A DNA stretch of 64,000 nucleotides from Actinomycetota bacterium (GTDB lineage: Bacteria > Actinomycetota > Thermoleophilia > Miltoncostaeales > Miltoncostaeaceae), in contig CAUJCX010000018.1 in the NCBI GenBank assembly GCA_963169235.1, forward strand, positions 41,153 to 105,152. Direction: 5' to 3'. The notes under the pieces are model-generated. The model had not been told where the DNA came from. It saw nothing but the letters and a program-made list of their open reading frames with translations, and searched no databases. Below are positions 24,804-33,615 of this stretch, in pieces. Position 1 is the stretch's first letter. The number at the start of each line of letters is the position of its first letter. The position numbers were made by a program, and so were the translations under genes.

Positions 24804-25994
24804 TCACACGGCCGCGGCCGGGCCGACGGGACGTCGCTGCATCAGCCACAGCACCACCATCGCGAGCACCGCCGTGGCGGCGAGCAGCACGAAACCGATG
24901 GCGTAGCTTCCGGTCTCGGCCTTCACGAACGCCATGACCAGCGGGGGGAAGAACCCGCCCAGACCGCCGGCCGCGCCCACCACGCCGGTGACCGCGCCCA
25001 CGCGGTCGGGGAAGTCGTTGGCCACCTGCTTGAACACGGCACCGGTGCCCAGCCCGAACGCGCCGGCGATGGACAGCGCGCAGATGGTCAGCGGCACCAT
25101 CGAGTCGTAGCCGGCGGCGAGGCCCAGCGCCAGAGCCGTGGCGGCGGCGAACGAGAACGCCAGCACCCGGTGGGACCCCACGCGGTCGGCCAGCCAGCCG
25201 CCGAACGGGCGGGCGAGGACGGCCACCAGCGCGAAGCCGGCCGCCCGCGACGCCGCGTCGGGCTTCGTGAGGTGGTGCACGGCCACCAGCATCTTGGGCA
25301 GGTACGCGAACATGGCCACGAAGCCACCGAACACCAGGAAGTAGTAGAACGTCGGCGCCCACGCGGCGGGCCGCTCGCGGAACACGCTGAGCGCGGTGCC
25401 CATGCTGATCGACACCCGCTCGGTGGGGGCGTCGCGCGCGAACAGCCAGAACAGCCCCGCGGTCAGGGCCACCAGCACGATCGCGACGACGAACGGGGCC
25501 GTCAGGTTCCAGTGCGTGGCGATGCGCGGCGCGGTGAGACCGCCGATGACGGTGCCCCCCATGCCCATGCCGTAGATGCCCAGCGCCAGCCCCTGCTTGG
25601 CGGGCGGGTACCACTTGCTGACGAACGGCACGCCCACGGCGAACGAGGCCCCGGCGAAGCCAAGGAAGAAGCCGACGATGATGATGGTGGTGAAGTTGGT
25701 GTGCCACACCGCCAGCGCGATCAGCGGCACCAGCGTGAACGCCATGAGGGCCGTGAACACCACCCGCCCGCCGTGGCGCACGGCCAGCACGCCCAGCGGG
25801 ATGCGCATCAGCGATCCCATCAGCACGGGCACGGCGATCATGATGGCGAGCTGCCCCTCGGAGAGGTTCATCTCGTCCTGCAGGTTGGGCCCCAGTGGCC
25901 CGAGCATGCTCCAGGCGTAGAACGACACCACGAAGGCGAGCGTGGCAAGCGCCAGCGCGCGCGGGTTCCCCCGCGGCTCGAAGGTCGACACCAT
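24804..25994 (-). CDS. narK: Nitrate/nitrite transporter, NarK family
   Basis: This 396-residue MFS protein has the 12-span layout and both nitrate signature regions: GFAGASFAVGVPFVSKWYP with GMGMGGTVIGG in the first half, and GLGTGAVFKQVANDFPDRVG with GVVGAAGGLGGF in the second. It imports nitrate and may exchange nitrite. ATG at 25994 is preceded by AAGGGG. It is the last gene of narGHJI-narK, eight bases after narI, so supply of nitrate to the adjacent reductase is the clear role. Confidence 0.92.
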   Translation of the reverse strand: MVSTFEPRGNPRALALATLAFVVSFYAWSMLGPLGPNLQDEMNLSEGQLAIMIAVPVLMGSLMRIPLGVLAVRHGGRVVFTALMAFTLVPLIALAVWHTNFTTIIIVGFFLGFAGASFAVGVPFVSKWYPPAKQGLALGIYGMGMGGTVIGGLTAPRIATHWNLTAPFVVAIVLVALTAGLFWLFARDAPTERVSISMGTALSVFRERPAAWAPTFYYFLVFGGFVAMFAYLPKMLVAVHHLTKPDAASRAAGFALVAVLARPFGGWLADRVGSHRVLAFSFAAATALALGLAAGYDSMVPLTICALSIAGAFGLGTGAVFKQVANDFPDRVGAVTGVVGAAGGLGGFFPPLVMAFVKAETGSYAIGFVLLAATAVLAMVVLWLMQRRPVGPAAAV

Positions 25995-26002
25995 GTCCCC
26001 TT

Positions 26003-26716
26003 TCAGGAGTGTGTGCGCGAACGCGCGACGGCCCCCGGGCCGGCGGCGCGGTACAGGATGGGGCTGCGGGTGAGGTAGCTCGCGGGGATGCTCCACGCGT
26101 GCACCAGGCGGCTGAACGGCCACAGCGCGTACAGCAGCCAGGCGGCGACGACGTGCAGCTTGTAGGCCCACGGGGCACCGGTGATGAGCCCGATGTCGGG
26201 CTGCAGCGTGAACAGGCCGCGGAAGTACGGGGCCACCGTCTCGCGGTAGTCGTAGCCGCCGCCGAAGATGTTGACGACGACGGTCGCGTACATGCCGGTG
26301 AGGAGCATCACCAGCAGCAGCACGTACGTCGCGCGGTCGATGTTGGTGGTGGTGGCGCGCACGCGCGGGTTGGTGTCGCGCCGCGCCATCAGCAGCGCGA
26401 ACCCGACCAGCATGATGAGCCCGGACAGCGTGCCCGCCGACACGGCCACCACGTGGTACATGTGGTCGGTGACGCCGACGGCCTCGGTGAGGGCCTTGGG
26501 GACGGCGATGCCCAGCACGTGGCCGCCCAGCACCATCAGGAGGCCCACGTGGAACAGGATCACGCCGGCCCGCAGGCGGCTGCTCTCGAGCAGCTGCGTC
26601 GAGCGGGTGGTCCAGGTGAGCTGCCCGTTGCGGTAGCGCCACACGTGGCCCACCACGAACACGGTGATGGAGGCGTACGCCAGCACCACCCACAGCAGGA
26701 CGTCGATGCGGTTCAC
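26003..26716 (-). CDS. narI: Respiratory nitrate reductase, gamma subunit
   Basis: This 237-residue membrane cytochrome b passes electrons from quinol to NarH. Five hydrophobic segments are seen. The likely haem-ligand histidines lie in VGHVWRYR, ILFHVGLLMVLGGHVLG and LHVVAAWLLYALWPFSRLVHAWS. The GTG at 26716 overlaps the narJ stop (GTGA) and has GAGGAG upstream. Confidence 0.95.
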   Translation of the reverse strand: MNRIDVLLWVVLAYASITVFVVGHVWRYRNGQLTWTTRSTQLLESSRLRAGVILFHVGLLMVLGGHVLGIAVPKALTEAVGVTDHMYHVVAVSAGTLSGLIMLVGFALLMARRDTNPRVRATTTNIDRATYVLLLVMLLTGMYATVVVNIFGGGYDYRETVAPYFRGLFTLQPDIGLITGAPWAYKLHVVAAWLLYALWPFSRLVHAWSIPASYLTRSPILYRAAGPGAVARSRTHS

Positions 26717-27357
26717 GGGGTGCTCCTCGAGCAGGGGGCCGGCATGCGGGACGAGGACGGCGGCATCACTTCGGGCGGCGCGAACGGCTCGAGGCCCACG
26801 TCCTCGGCGGGCGGGCCGTTGCGGACCATCTCGGCGAGCTCCGAGCGCTCCTCGTCGGTGAGCGGCGGCAGCATCAGGCACAGCGCGGTGAGCGCTCCGG
26901 CCCACGGGCTCTCGGCCTTCTGGAGCGCCATCCGCATCAGCTCCAGCACGGGGCGGAACTCGGCCAGCAGCGCGCCGCCGTCCTCGGGGCACGCATCCAC
27001 GAACTCCAGCACCACGGGCAGGTGGTCGGGCAGCTCGGGACCCTCCAGCTCGAGCCCGCCCGCCCGGTAGCGCTGGCGCAGGCGCAGAAGGGCCAGGCCC
27101 CGCTGGCGGCGGTCGCCGTACGCGTAGTACGTGAGATCGAGCGACGTGCGCTTGGAGAAGTCGAACGTCGCGGTGAAGCGGCGCTGCAGCTCGTCGAGCG
27201 GCTGTGCCGACCACCACGAGATGAAGTGAAGCAGCGCGTCGCGGGCGGGTCCGGCCGGCATGCGCAGCATGCCGCGGGCGACCTCGCGGCGGTCGTCCAC
27301 CACGTCGGTGTCGGGAAACCGCAGCAGCACCGACAGGATCGCGAACGGGCCCATCAC
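26713..27357 (-). CDS. narJ: Nitrate reductase molybdenum-cofactor assembly chaperone
   Basis: This 214-residue cytosolic chaperone helps load cofactor into NarG before NarGH docks on NarI. It has the all-helical family pattern: FAILSVLLRFPDTDVV, QRRFTATFDFSKRTSLDLTYYAYGDRRQRG, and ELPDHLPVVLEF. GTG at 27357 overlaps the narH stop; an ATG is the next codon. Confidence 0.92.
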   Translation of the reverse strand: MMGPFAILSVLLRFPDTDVVDDRREVARGMLRMPAGPARDALLHFISWWSAQPLDELQRRFTATFDFSKRTSLDLTYYAYGDRRQRGLALLRLRQRYRAGGLELEGPELPDHLPVVLEFVDACPEDGGALLAEFRPVLELMRMALQKAESPWAGALTALCLMLPPLTDEERSELAEMVRNGPPAEDVGLEPFAPPEVMPPSSSRMPAPCSRSTP

Positions 27358-28988
27358 GCCGTCCCGAAGTCGGGGCGCAGCGTGGGAGCCGGTGCGGGGT
27401 GGTCGCAGCCGCAGCCGCCTCCGCCGCATCCGCCGTGCCCGTGGCCGCCGGCCGCGGCGTCCGGGGCGGGCGGGGGCGCGGCGGTCATGTGGAACGCCTC
27501 CACCTTGGCCTCCACCGGCCCGCACGCCCCGGGTCCGCCGCTGAACTCCAGGCCGCACGCGCCCTGCTGCTCAGACAGGTCGAGCGCCAGCTCGCGGTGC
27601 GCCTTGGGGATGACGAAGCGGTCGTCGAACTTCGCCAGCGCCAGCAGCCGGAACATGTCCTCCATGTCGTCCACGCTCATGCCCACCGACTCGGCCACGG
27701 TGGTGTCGCCCTCGCCGGTGATGGTGCGCTCGCGCATGTAGCGGCGCATCGCGGCGAGCTGCTTCAGCACCCGGCGCACCACGTCGTCGTCGCCGGCGGC
27801 CAGCAGGTTCGACAGGTAGCGCACCGGGATACGCAGCGCGTCGATGGCCGGGAACACGTCGTCGGGGTCGGCGCCGGAGCCCTCACCCTCGATGAGGCCC
27901 ATCACGGGCGACAGCGGCGGCACGTACCACACCATCGGCAGCGTGCGGTACTCGGGGTGCAGCGGCAGCGCCACGCGGTACTTCATGGCCAGGGCGTAGA
28001 TGGGCGAGCGCACCGCGGCCTGGATCCAGTCGTCGGGGATGCCGGCCTCGGCCGCCTCGCGCCGCACGTCCGGGTCGGTCGGGTCGAGGAACACGTCGAG
28101 CTGGGCGTCGAGCAGGCTCTTGGGGTCGGGAACCGACGCGGCCTGCTCCACCTTGTCGGCGTCGTACAGCACCACGCCGATGTAGCGGATGCGCCCCACG
28201 CACGTCTCGCTGCACACGGTCGGCATGCCGACCTCGATGCGCGGGTAGCACAGCGTGCACTTCTCGGCCTTACCCGACTGCCAGTTGAAGTACACCTTCT
28301 TGTAGGGGCAGTTGCTGACGCACATGCGCCATCCGCGGCACGCCTCCTGGTCGACCAGCACGATGCCGTCCTCCTCGCGCTTGTACATCGCGCCGGACGG
28401 GCACGACGCGACGCACGACGGGTTGAGGCAGTGCTCGCAGATGCGCGGCAGGTACATCATGAAGACGCGCTCGTACTCGGACACCACGCTCTGCTCGACG
28501 CCCCGCATGTTGTAGTCGTGCACGGCGTGCTCGGGGGCGCCGGCGAGGTCGTCCTCCCAGTTGGGCCCCCACTCGATGTCCATCGGCTTGCCGGTGATCT
28601 GCGACAGCGGGCGGGCGACCGGCTGGTGCTCGCTCGGCGGCGCCGACGTGAGGTGCTCGTAGTCGTACGTGAACGGCTCGTAGTAGTCGTCCAGCGACGG
28701 CATGTCGGGGTTGAAGAAGATGTTGAACAGGCGCCGCGAGCGCCCGCCGCTCTTCAGGTCGAGCTTGCCCTTGGAGTTGATCTCCCAGCCGCCGTTGCGC
28801 TCGTCCTGGTCCTCCCAGCGCTTGGGGTATCCCACGCCGGGCTTGGTCTCGACGTCGTTGAACCACATGTACTCGGCGCCGGAGCGGTTGGTCCAGACGT
28901 TCTTGCAGGTGACGCTGCAGGTGTGGCACCCGATGCACTTGTCGAGATTCATCACCATGCCGATGTGCGCCTTGATATTGCGGGGCAT
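27354..28988 (-). CDS. narH: Respiratory nitrate reductase, beta subunit
   Basis: This 544-residue iron-sulfur subunit has four clusters: CIGCHTCSVTCKN, CEHCLNPSCVASCPSG, CRGWRMCVSNCPYKK (Trp in place of a Cys marks the 3Fe-4S site) and CTLCYPRIEVGMPTVCSETC. It is slightly longer than the enteric protein because of an unusual C-terminal tail rich in Gly, His and Cys (GGHGHGGCGGGGCGCDH, about residues 511-527), which could bind a metal. The ATG overlaps the narG stop by one base. Confidence 0.95.
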   Translation of the reverse strand: MPRNIKAHIGMVMNLDKCIGCHTCSVTCKNVWTNRSGAEYMWFNDVETKPGVGYPKRWEDQDERNGGWEINSKGKLDLKSGGRSRRLFNIFFNPDMPSLDDYYEPFTYDYEHLTSAPPSEHQPVARPLSQITGKPMDIEWGPNWEDDLAGAPEHAVHDYNMRGVEQSVVSEYERVFMMYLPRICEHCLNPSCVASCPSGAMYKREEDGIVLVDQEACRGWRMCVSNCPYKKVYFNWQSGKAEKCTLCYPRIEVGMPTVCSETCVGRIRYIGVVLYDADKVEQAASVPDPKSLLDAQLDVFLDPTDPDVRREAAEAGIPDDWIQAAVRSPIYALAMKYRVALPLHPEYRTLPMVWYVPPLSPVMGLIEGEGSGADPDDVFPAIDALRIPVRYLSNLLAAGDDDVVRRVLKQLAAMRRYMRERTITGEGDTTVAESVGMSVDDMEDMFRLLALAKFDDRFVIPKAHRELALDLSEQQGACGLEFSGGPGACGPVEAKVEAFHMTAAPPPAPDAAAGGHGHGGCGGGGCGCDHPAPAPTLRPDFGTA

Positions 28989-31900
28989 CAGTAGACGACC
29001 TCCGTCTGGCGCTTGCGAATGACCGTCAGCTCGTCGCGCTGCGATCCGCACGGCCCGTAGTAGTTGAAGCCGTAGCTGAGCTGCGCGTACCCGCCGATCA
29101 TGTGGGTGGGCTTCATGTGGATGCGGGTGAGGCTGTTGTGCGTGCCCCCGCGCGTGCCGGACACCTCGGACAGCGGCACGTTGATGTGCCGGTCCTGCGA
29201 GTGGTACATCATCGACGTCCCCTCGGGGACGCGGTGCGAGACGACCGCGCGGCACGAGACGACGCCGTTGCGGTTGTACGCCTCGATCCAGTCGTTGTCC
29301 TTGACGCCGATGCGCTCGGCGTCCTGCGGGCTCATCCAGATGACGGGGCCGCCCCGGAACAGGGTCAGCATGTGCAGGTTGTCCTGGTACGTCGAGTGGA
29401 TCGACCACTTCGAGTGCGGCGTGAGGTACTTCACCGTCACCTCGGCCACGCCGTCGCCGATGCCCTGGTCGCCGATGTGGCGGGCCAGGTTGAGCGGCGG
29501 CCGGTAGGCCGGCAGTCCCTCCCCGTACTCGAGCATCCACGGGTGGTCCAGGTAGAAGTGCTGACGCCCCGTGAGCGTGCGGAACGGTACGTCGCGCTCG
29601 ATGTTGATGGTGAACGGCGAGTAGCGGCGTTCGCGGCTCTCCATGCCGGACCACTCGGACGACGCGATCACCTTGCGCGGCTGGATCTGCGTGGCCTCGT
29701 ACTCGATGCGCACGTCGGCGCTCTCGTGGGCCAGGTCGGCCAGCGGCCGGCCCACGTGCTTCTCGAGCGCCTCGAAGCCCTTGATCGCCAGGCGGCCGTT
29801 GGTGGTGCCCGACAGCGCCAGCATGGTCTCGCACGCCTGGTCGGCCCGCTCCATGCGCGGCCGTCCCTTGGCGGCGCCGGACCGGACGAGGCCGTGGCGC
29901 TCACCGAGCTCCCGCACCTCGTCGTCGGGCACCCACGAGACGCCCTTCCACGCCGTCCCCGCGTTCTCCACCAGCGGTCCGAGGGCCAGGAGCTTGTCGT
30001 GCACCGCGGCGTAGTCGCGCTCCACGGTGATGAGCTTCGGCATGGTCTGCCCCGGGATGGGCTCGCACTCGCCGTGCTTCCAGTCGCGCACCGGGGCGGC
30101 GATCTGGGCCAGCTCCTCGGGGGTGTCGTGCAGCAGCGGGGCCGCGACGATGTCGGTGCGCGTGCCCAGGTGCCGCGCCGCCTGGTCGCTGAACGACGCG
30201 GCGATGCGCTCGAAGATGTCCCAGTCGGTGAGCGTCTCCCACGGCGGCCCGATGGCCGGCGTGAACGCGTGCACGAACGGGTGCATGTCGGTGCTCGAGA
30301 TGTCGTGCTTCTCGTACCACGTGGCCGCGGGCAGCACGACGTCCGAGTGCAGGCACGTGCCGTTCATGCGGAAGTCGAGCGTCACCAGCAGGTCGAGCTT
30401 GCCGTCGGGTGGGGCCTCGCGCCAGACCACCTCGCGCGGCCGCAGCTCGGGGCGCGACTCCTCGGCCCGGTCGGCGGCGCTGGGGACGCCCAGCAGGTGC
30501 CGCAGGAAGTACTCGTGCCCCTTGCTGGAGGCGCCCAGCAGGTTGCAGCGCCACAGCGACAGCACCCGGGGGAAGTTCTCGGGGGCCGCGGGGTCCTCGG
30601 CCGCAAAGCTCAGCGACCCGTCCTTCAACTGCGACACGACGTGGTCGGCCGGCGTCACCCCCCGCTCCTTCGCCTCGTCGGCGAGGTCCAGCGGGTTGCG
30701 GTTGAACGTGGGGTAGGCGGGCAGCCAGCCCATGCGGGCGCCCTTGGCGAACAGGTCGGCGACGTGCTGCCCCGCCATGCTGCCGTCGCCCAGGGGCGAC
30801 GCCATCTCGTCGGCGGCGAACTCCTCGTACCGGTACTGCTCGGTGGCCAGGTACCAGAACGGCGTGCCGGCCATGTGACGCGGCGGGCGGTTCCAGTCGA
30901 GGGCGAACGCCACCTGGCTGAAGCCGGTGATCGGCCGCACCTTCTCCTGCCCCACGTAGTGGGCCCAGCCGCCCCCGTTGACGCCCTGGCAGCCGCACAG
31001 CACCACCATGCTGAGCATGGCCCGGTAGATGAGGTCGCTGTGGTACCAGTGGTTGGTGCCGGCCCCCATCACGATCATCGAGCGGCCGTTGGTGCGCTCG
31101 GCGTTGCGGGCGAACTCCCGCGCGATGCGCGTGACCAGGTCGGCATCGACTCCGGTGAACTCCTGTTGCCACGCCGGCGTGTACGGCTCGGCGTCGTCGT
31201 AGCCGGTGGGCCACTCGCCCGGCAGGCCCTCGCGGGCCACGCCCAGCTGCGCGGCCAGCAGGTCGAACACCGTGGTGACCAGGTGGTCGCCGATGCGCTT
31301 CGCGGGGACCCCTCGGCGCATGGTGGTGCCGCCCTCGGTCTCGCCCCCGTCGAAGCGGGGCAGGTCGACCTCGACCAGCTCGTCGTGCGCGCCCAGCAAC
31401 GTCAGCGCCGGGTCGATGCCCTCCAGATCCAGGTTCCACTGACCCGCGTTCTCGTCACCCCAGCGGTGCCCGATGGCCCCGTTGGGCACGGCGGGAGCGC
31501 CCGCGGCCGCGTCCCACACCACGGTCTTGGCGACGGCGTTGGCGCTGTCGTCGCCCAGATCGGTGGCGCGCAGAAACGTGCCGGCCGCGTACGCGCCGTC
31601 GCGCGGCACCAGGCGCACCAGGTTGGGCAGGTCGGTGTACTTCTTCGCGTAGCCGGAGAAGTACGGCGTCTCGCGGTCGACGTAGAACTCCTTCACGATG
31701 ACGTGGCACATCGCCATCGCCAGCGCGCCGTCCGACCCGGCCTGCGCGGGCAGCCAGTGGTCGGCGAACTTCGTGTGGTCGCTGTAGTCGGGCGAGACCA
31801 CCACGGTCTTCTGGCCGCGGTAGCGCGCCTCGGTCATGAAGTGCGCGTCGGGCGTGCGCGTCATGGGGATGTTGGAGCCCCACATCATCAGGTACGTGGC

Positions 31901-32653
31901 GTTCCACCAGTCGGCCGACTCGGGCACGTCGGTCTGGTCGCCCCAGATCTGGGGGCTGGCGGGCGGCAGGTCGGCGTACCAGTCGTAGAAGCTGTTCATC
32001 ACGCCGCCGATGAGCGAGTGGTACCGCGCCCCCGCGGCGAACGACACCATCGACATCGCCGGGATGGGCGAGTACGCGACCACGCGGTCGGGGCCGTGGC
32101 GCTGGATGGTGCTCACCTGGGCCGCGGCCACGATGTCGGCCGCCTCCTGCCACGAGGCCCGCATGAAGCCGCCCTTGCCGCGCTGGGCGGTGTACGCGCG
32201 CCGCGCCTCGGGGTCGTCCTGGATCTTCTGCCACGCCAGCGTCGGGTCGCCGGTCTCGGCCAGCGCGGCGCGGTACGCGGTCAGCAGGGCGCCGCGCACG
32301 TACGGGTAGCGGATGCGCAGCGGCGAGTACACGTACCACGAGAACGACGCACCGCGCGGGCAGCCGCGCGGCTCGTAGTCGGGCACGTCGGCCCCGTTGA
32401 CGGGGTAGTCGGTGGCCTGCGTCTCCCACGTGACGATGCCCTCCTTCACGTGGACCTTCCACGAGCACGAGCCCGTGCAGTTGACCCCGTGCGTGGAGCG
32501 CACCACCCGGTCGTGCTGCCAGCGGTCGCGGTAGGCCGATTCCCAGTCGCGATCGCGGCGCTGGTCGAGCCCGCTCCAGGTGCCCCGCGGGGCCCCCGCG
32601 AGGCGGCGAAAGAAGCGAGGACGTGACACGGCGAACCCCCCGTTGAAGACCAT
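28988..32653 (-). CDS. narG: Respiratory nitrate reductase, alpha subunit
   Basis: This roughly 1220-residue catalytic subunit reduces nitrate to nitrite at Mo-bisMGD. The N-terminal FS0 cluster motif HGVNCTGSCSWK is intact with its His ligand, followed by the EPRGCPRGASFSW segment. The Mo-site region reads SFYDWYADLPPASPQ and WGDQTDVPESADWWN, with the Asp ligand. It is close to the actinobacterial form and probably faces the cytoplasm. The start is uncertain: ATG at 32653, GTG at 32671 and GTG at 32629 are all in frame, and none has a clear ribosome site. Confidence 0.95.
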   Translation of the reverse strand: MVFNGGFAVSRPRFFRRLAGAPRGTWSGLDQRRDRDWESAYRDRWQHDRVVRSTHGVNCTGSCSWKVHVKEGIVTWETQATDYPVNGADVPDYEPRGCPRGASFSWYVYSPLRIRYPYVRGALLTAYRAALAETGDPTLAWQKIQDDPEARRAYTAQRGKGGFMRASWQEAADIVAAAQVSTIQRHGPDRVVAYSPIPAMSMVSFAAGARYHSLIGGVMNSFYDWYADLPPASPQIWGDQTDVPESADWWNATYLMMWGSNIPMTRTPDAHFMTEARYRGQKTVVVSPDYSDHTKFADHWLPAQAGSDGALAMAMCHVIVKEFYVDRETPYFSGYAKKYTDLPNLVRLVPRDGAYAAGTFLRATDLGDDSANAVAKTVVWDAAAGAPAVPNGAIGHRWGDENAGQWNLDLEGIDPALTLLGAHDELVEVDLPRFDGGETEGGTTMRRGVPAKRIGDHLVTTVFDLLAAQLGVAREGLPGEWPTGYDDAEPYTPAWQQEFTGVDADLVTRIAREFARNAERTNGRSMIVMGAGTNHWYHSDLIYRAMLSMVVLCGCQGVNGGGWAHYVGQEKVRPITGFSQVAFALDWNRPPRHMAGTPFWYLATEQYRYEEFAADEMASPLGDGSMAGQHVADLFAKGARMGWLPAYPTFNRNPLDLADEAKERGVTPADHVVSQLKDGSLSFAAEDPAAPENFPRVLSLWRCNLLGASSKGHEYFLRHLLGVPSAADRAEESRPELRPREVVWREAPPDGKLDLLVTLDFRMNGTCLHSDVVLPAATWYEKHDISSTDMHPFVHAFTPAIGPPWETLTDWDIFERIAASFSDQAARHLGTRTDIVAAPLLHDTPEELAQIAAPVRDWKHGECEPIPGQTMPKLITVERDYAAVHDKLLALGPLVENAGTAWKGVSWVPDDEVRELGERHGLVRSGAAKGRPRMERADQACETMLALSGTTNGRLAIKGFEALEKHVGRPLADLAHESADVRIEYEATQIQPRKVIASSEWSGMESRERRYSPFTINIERDVPFRTLTGRQHFYLDHPWMLEYGEGLPAYRPPLNLARHIGDQGIGDGVAEVTVKYLTPHSKWSIHSTYQDNLHMLTLFRGGPVIWMSPQDAERIGVKDNDWIEAYNRNGVVSCRAVVSHRVPEGTSMMYHSQDRHINVPLSEVSGTRGGTHNSLTRIHMKPTHMIGGYAQLSYGFNYYGPCGSQRDELTVIRKRQTEVVY

Positions 32654-32718
32654 GGCGGCGCCGAGACGCACGCGGCGCTCACTGCTACCCCTGCTTATAG
32701 GCCAGGGTCAGGTCTCGA

Positions 32719-32732
32719 GAAAATAGGTTTTC
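32719..32732. repeat. Inverted repeat GAAAATAGGTTTTC upstream of narG
   Basis: Perfect 5-base arms around a 4-base centre, strikingly AT-rich for this genome and positioned just above the TATAAG -10. Confidence 0.5.
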
Positions 32733-32774
32733 GTCACTGATACGACGTGCGACGTCCCCGCGTCCCAACATCTG

Positions 32775-32786
32775 CGGAAATTTCCG
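32775..32786. repeat. 12-base palindrome CGGAAATTTCCG upstream of narG
   Basis: A perfect palindrome about 100 bases above the narG start and 74 bases below the end of the next upstream gene. It could be a regulator site or help terminate the upstream lipoprotein transcript. Confidence 0.45.
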
Positions 32787-32859
32787 TTCTTCGCATGCGC
32801 CATCGCCGCGCGCGCCTGGGTACATTCCCGCAGCGCCCCGCGACACCCGCCCGACTGGG

Positions 32860-33615
32860 TCAGCCGGGTCGGATGTTGCTGTCGTCGATCCAGTACTGGC
32901 GGATGGAGGGCAGCCGCGCGGACGAGGCCCACACCACCACCCGGGCGTCGTTCTGCGTCCACACGAACCAGAACCGCTCGTCGGCGCGGAAGCACATCAC
33001 GCGTCCGCGCGGTGCGGTCTTGCCGCGCGTGTGCCACGTGGTCTCGCCGGGAGGGCGGATGCCCGAGCGCGTGCACGGCCCGATGCCGCGCCCGAGGCCC
33101 TGGGTGGTGCGGGTGCGCTCGTACACGCGGTTGGCGACGGCGACGCTGGGGAAGCGCTCCACCACCGTGCGCACGTTGTAGAGGTCGCGCAGGTCGCACT
33201 GCAGCGACACGCTGGAGCGCGGGTCGCGGTCGCGGCTGTTGGTGCGCGTGCACCGGCGGCTGGTGAGCGTGGGCAGCTGGTCGAGCAGGCGCCGCTCCGC
33301 CGCGTTGGGGAAGTCGGCCGGCCGGGTGCTGTCGGTGGTGGTGCCGTCGGTGGTGCTGGGGCCCGTGGGCACCGTGGGGAACGTGGGCGCCGTCGGTGGC
33401 GTGTTGACGTACGTCGGCGTCGTCGTGAAGTCCGTGACCACGGTGGTGGTGGACTCCACCGTCGGGGTGGAGAGCGTCGTGTCGGTGATGCCCGTCGACG
33501 TGTGCACGGTCACGGCCACCGTCACCCGCTTCTCCTCGCCCCCGCAGCCGGCCAGCGCGATGGCCGTGACGGTGGCGAGGCCGAGAGCGGCCATGCGCCG
33601 CGCGCGCCGGCTCAA
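32860..33615 (-). CDS. Thr/Pro-rich lipoprotein, unknown function
   Basis: This is a 251-residue secreted lipoprotein. TTG at 33615 is chosen because it makes a TTGA overlap with the upstream stop and gives a proper signal peptide: SRRARR, a hydrophobic core, and the lipobox LAGC. A start at the later ATG (33594) would lack the basic residues. A Thr/Pro-rich linker (about residues 35-90) leads to a folded C-terminal domain with four Cys (RRCTRTN, SLQCDLRD, IGPCTRS, RVMCFRAD) and a FWFVWTQNDARVVVW strand. Similar domains occur on actinobacterial surface proteins; the function is unknown. Confidence 0.7.
   Translation of the reverse strand: MSRRARRMAALGLATVTAIALAGCGGEEKRVTVAVTVHTSTGITDTTLSTPTVESTTTVVTDFTTTPTYVNTPPTAPTFPTVPTGPSTTDGTTTDSTRPADFPNAAERRLLDQLPTLTSRRCTRTNSRDRDPRSSVSLQCDLRDLYNVRTVVERFPSVAVANRVYERTRTTQGLGRGIGPCTRSGIRPPGETTWHTRGKTAPRGRVMCFRADERFWFVWTQNDARVVVWASSARLPSIRQYWIDDSNIRPG

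Larger units (their letters stand above)
32672..32859 (-). promoter_or_regulatory. Upstream control region of the nar operon
   Basis: This AT-richer stretch holds TATAAG (32694-32699, minus strand), a fair -10. An inverted repeat GAAAA-TAGG-TTTTC at 32719-32732 is centred about 38 bases before the expected transcript start, close to where a class II activator binds. A 12-base palindrome lies further up at 32775-32786. I see no match to the TTGAT-N4-ATCAA Fnr box, so the regulator is unknown. Confidence 0.5.

Noticed and set aside
29102..32626. A 1174-codon open frame opposite narG
   Set aside because: It is an antisense shadow of narG produced by high GC; its translation is Arg/His/Gly-rich with no domain, while narG has all its motifs.
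32706..32860. Further open frame between narG and the lipoprotein gene
   Set aside because: The frame at 32708-33253 on the minus strand is Arg/His-rich and covers the lipoprotein gene out of frame, so it is not a gene.
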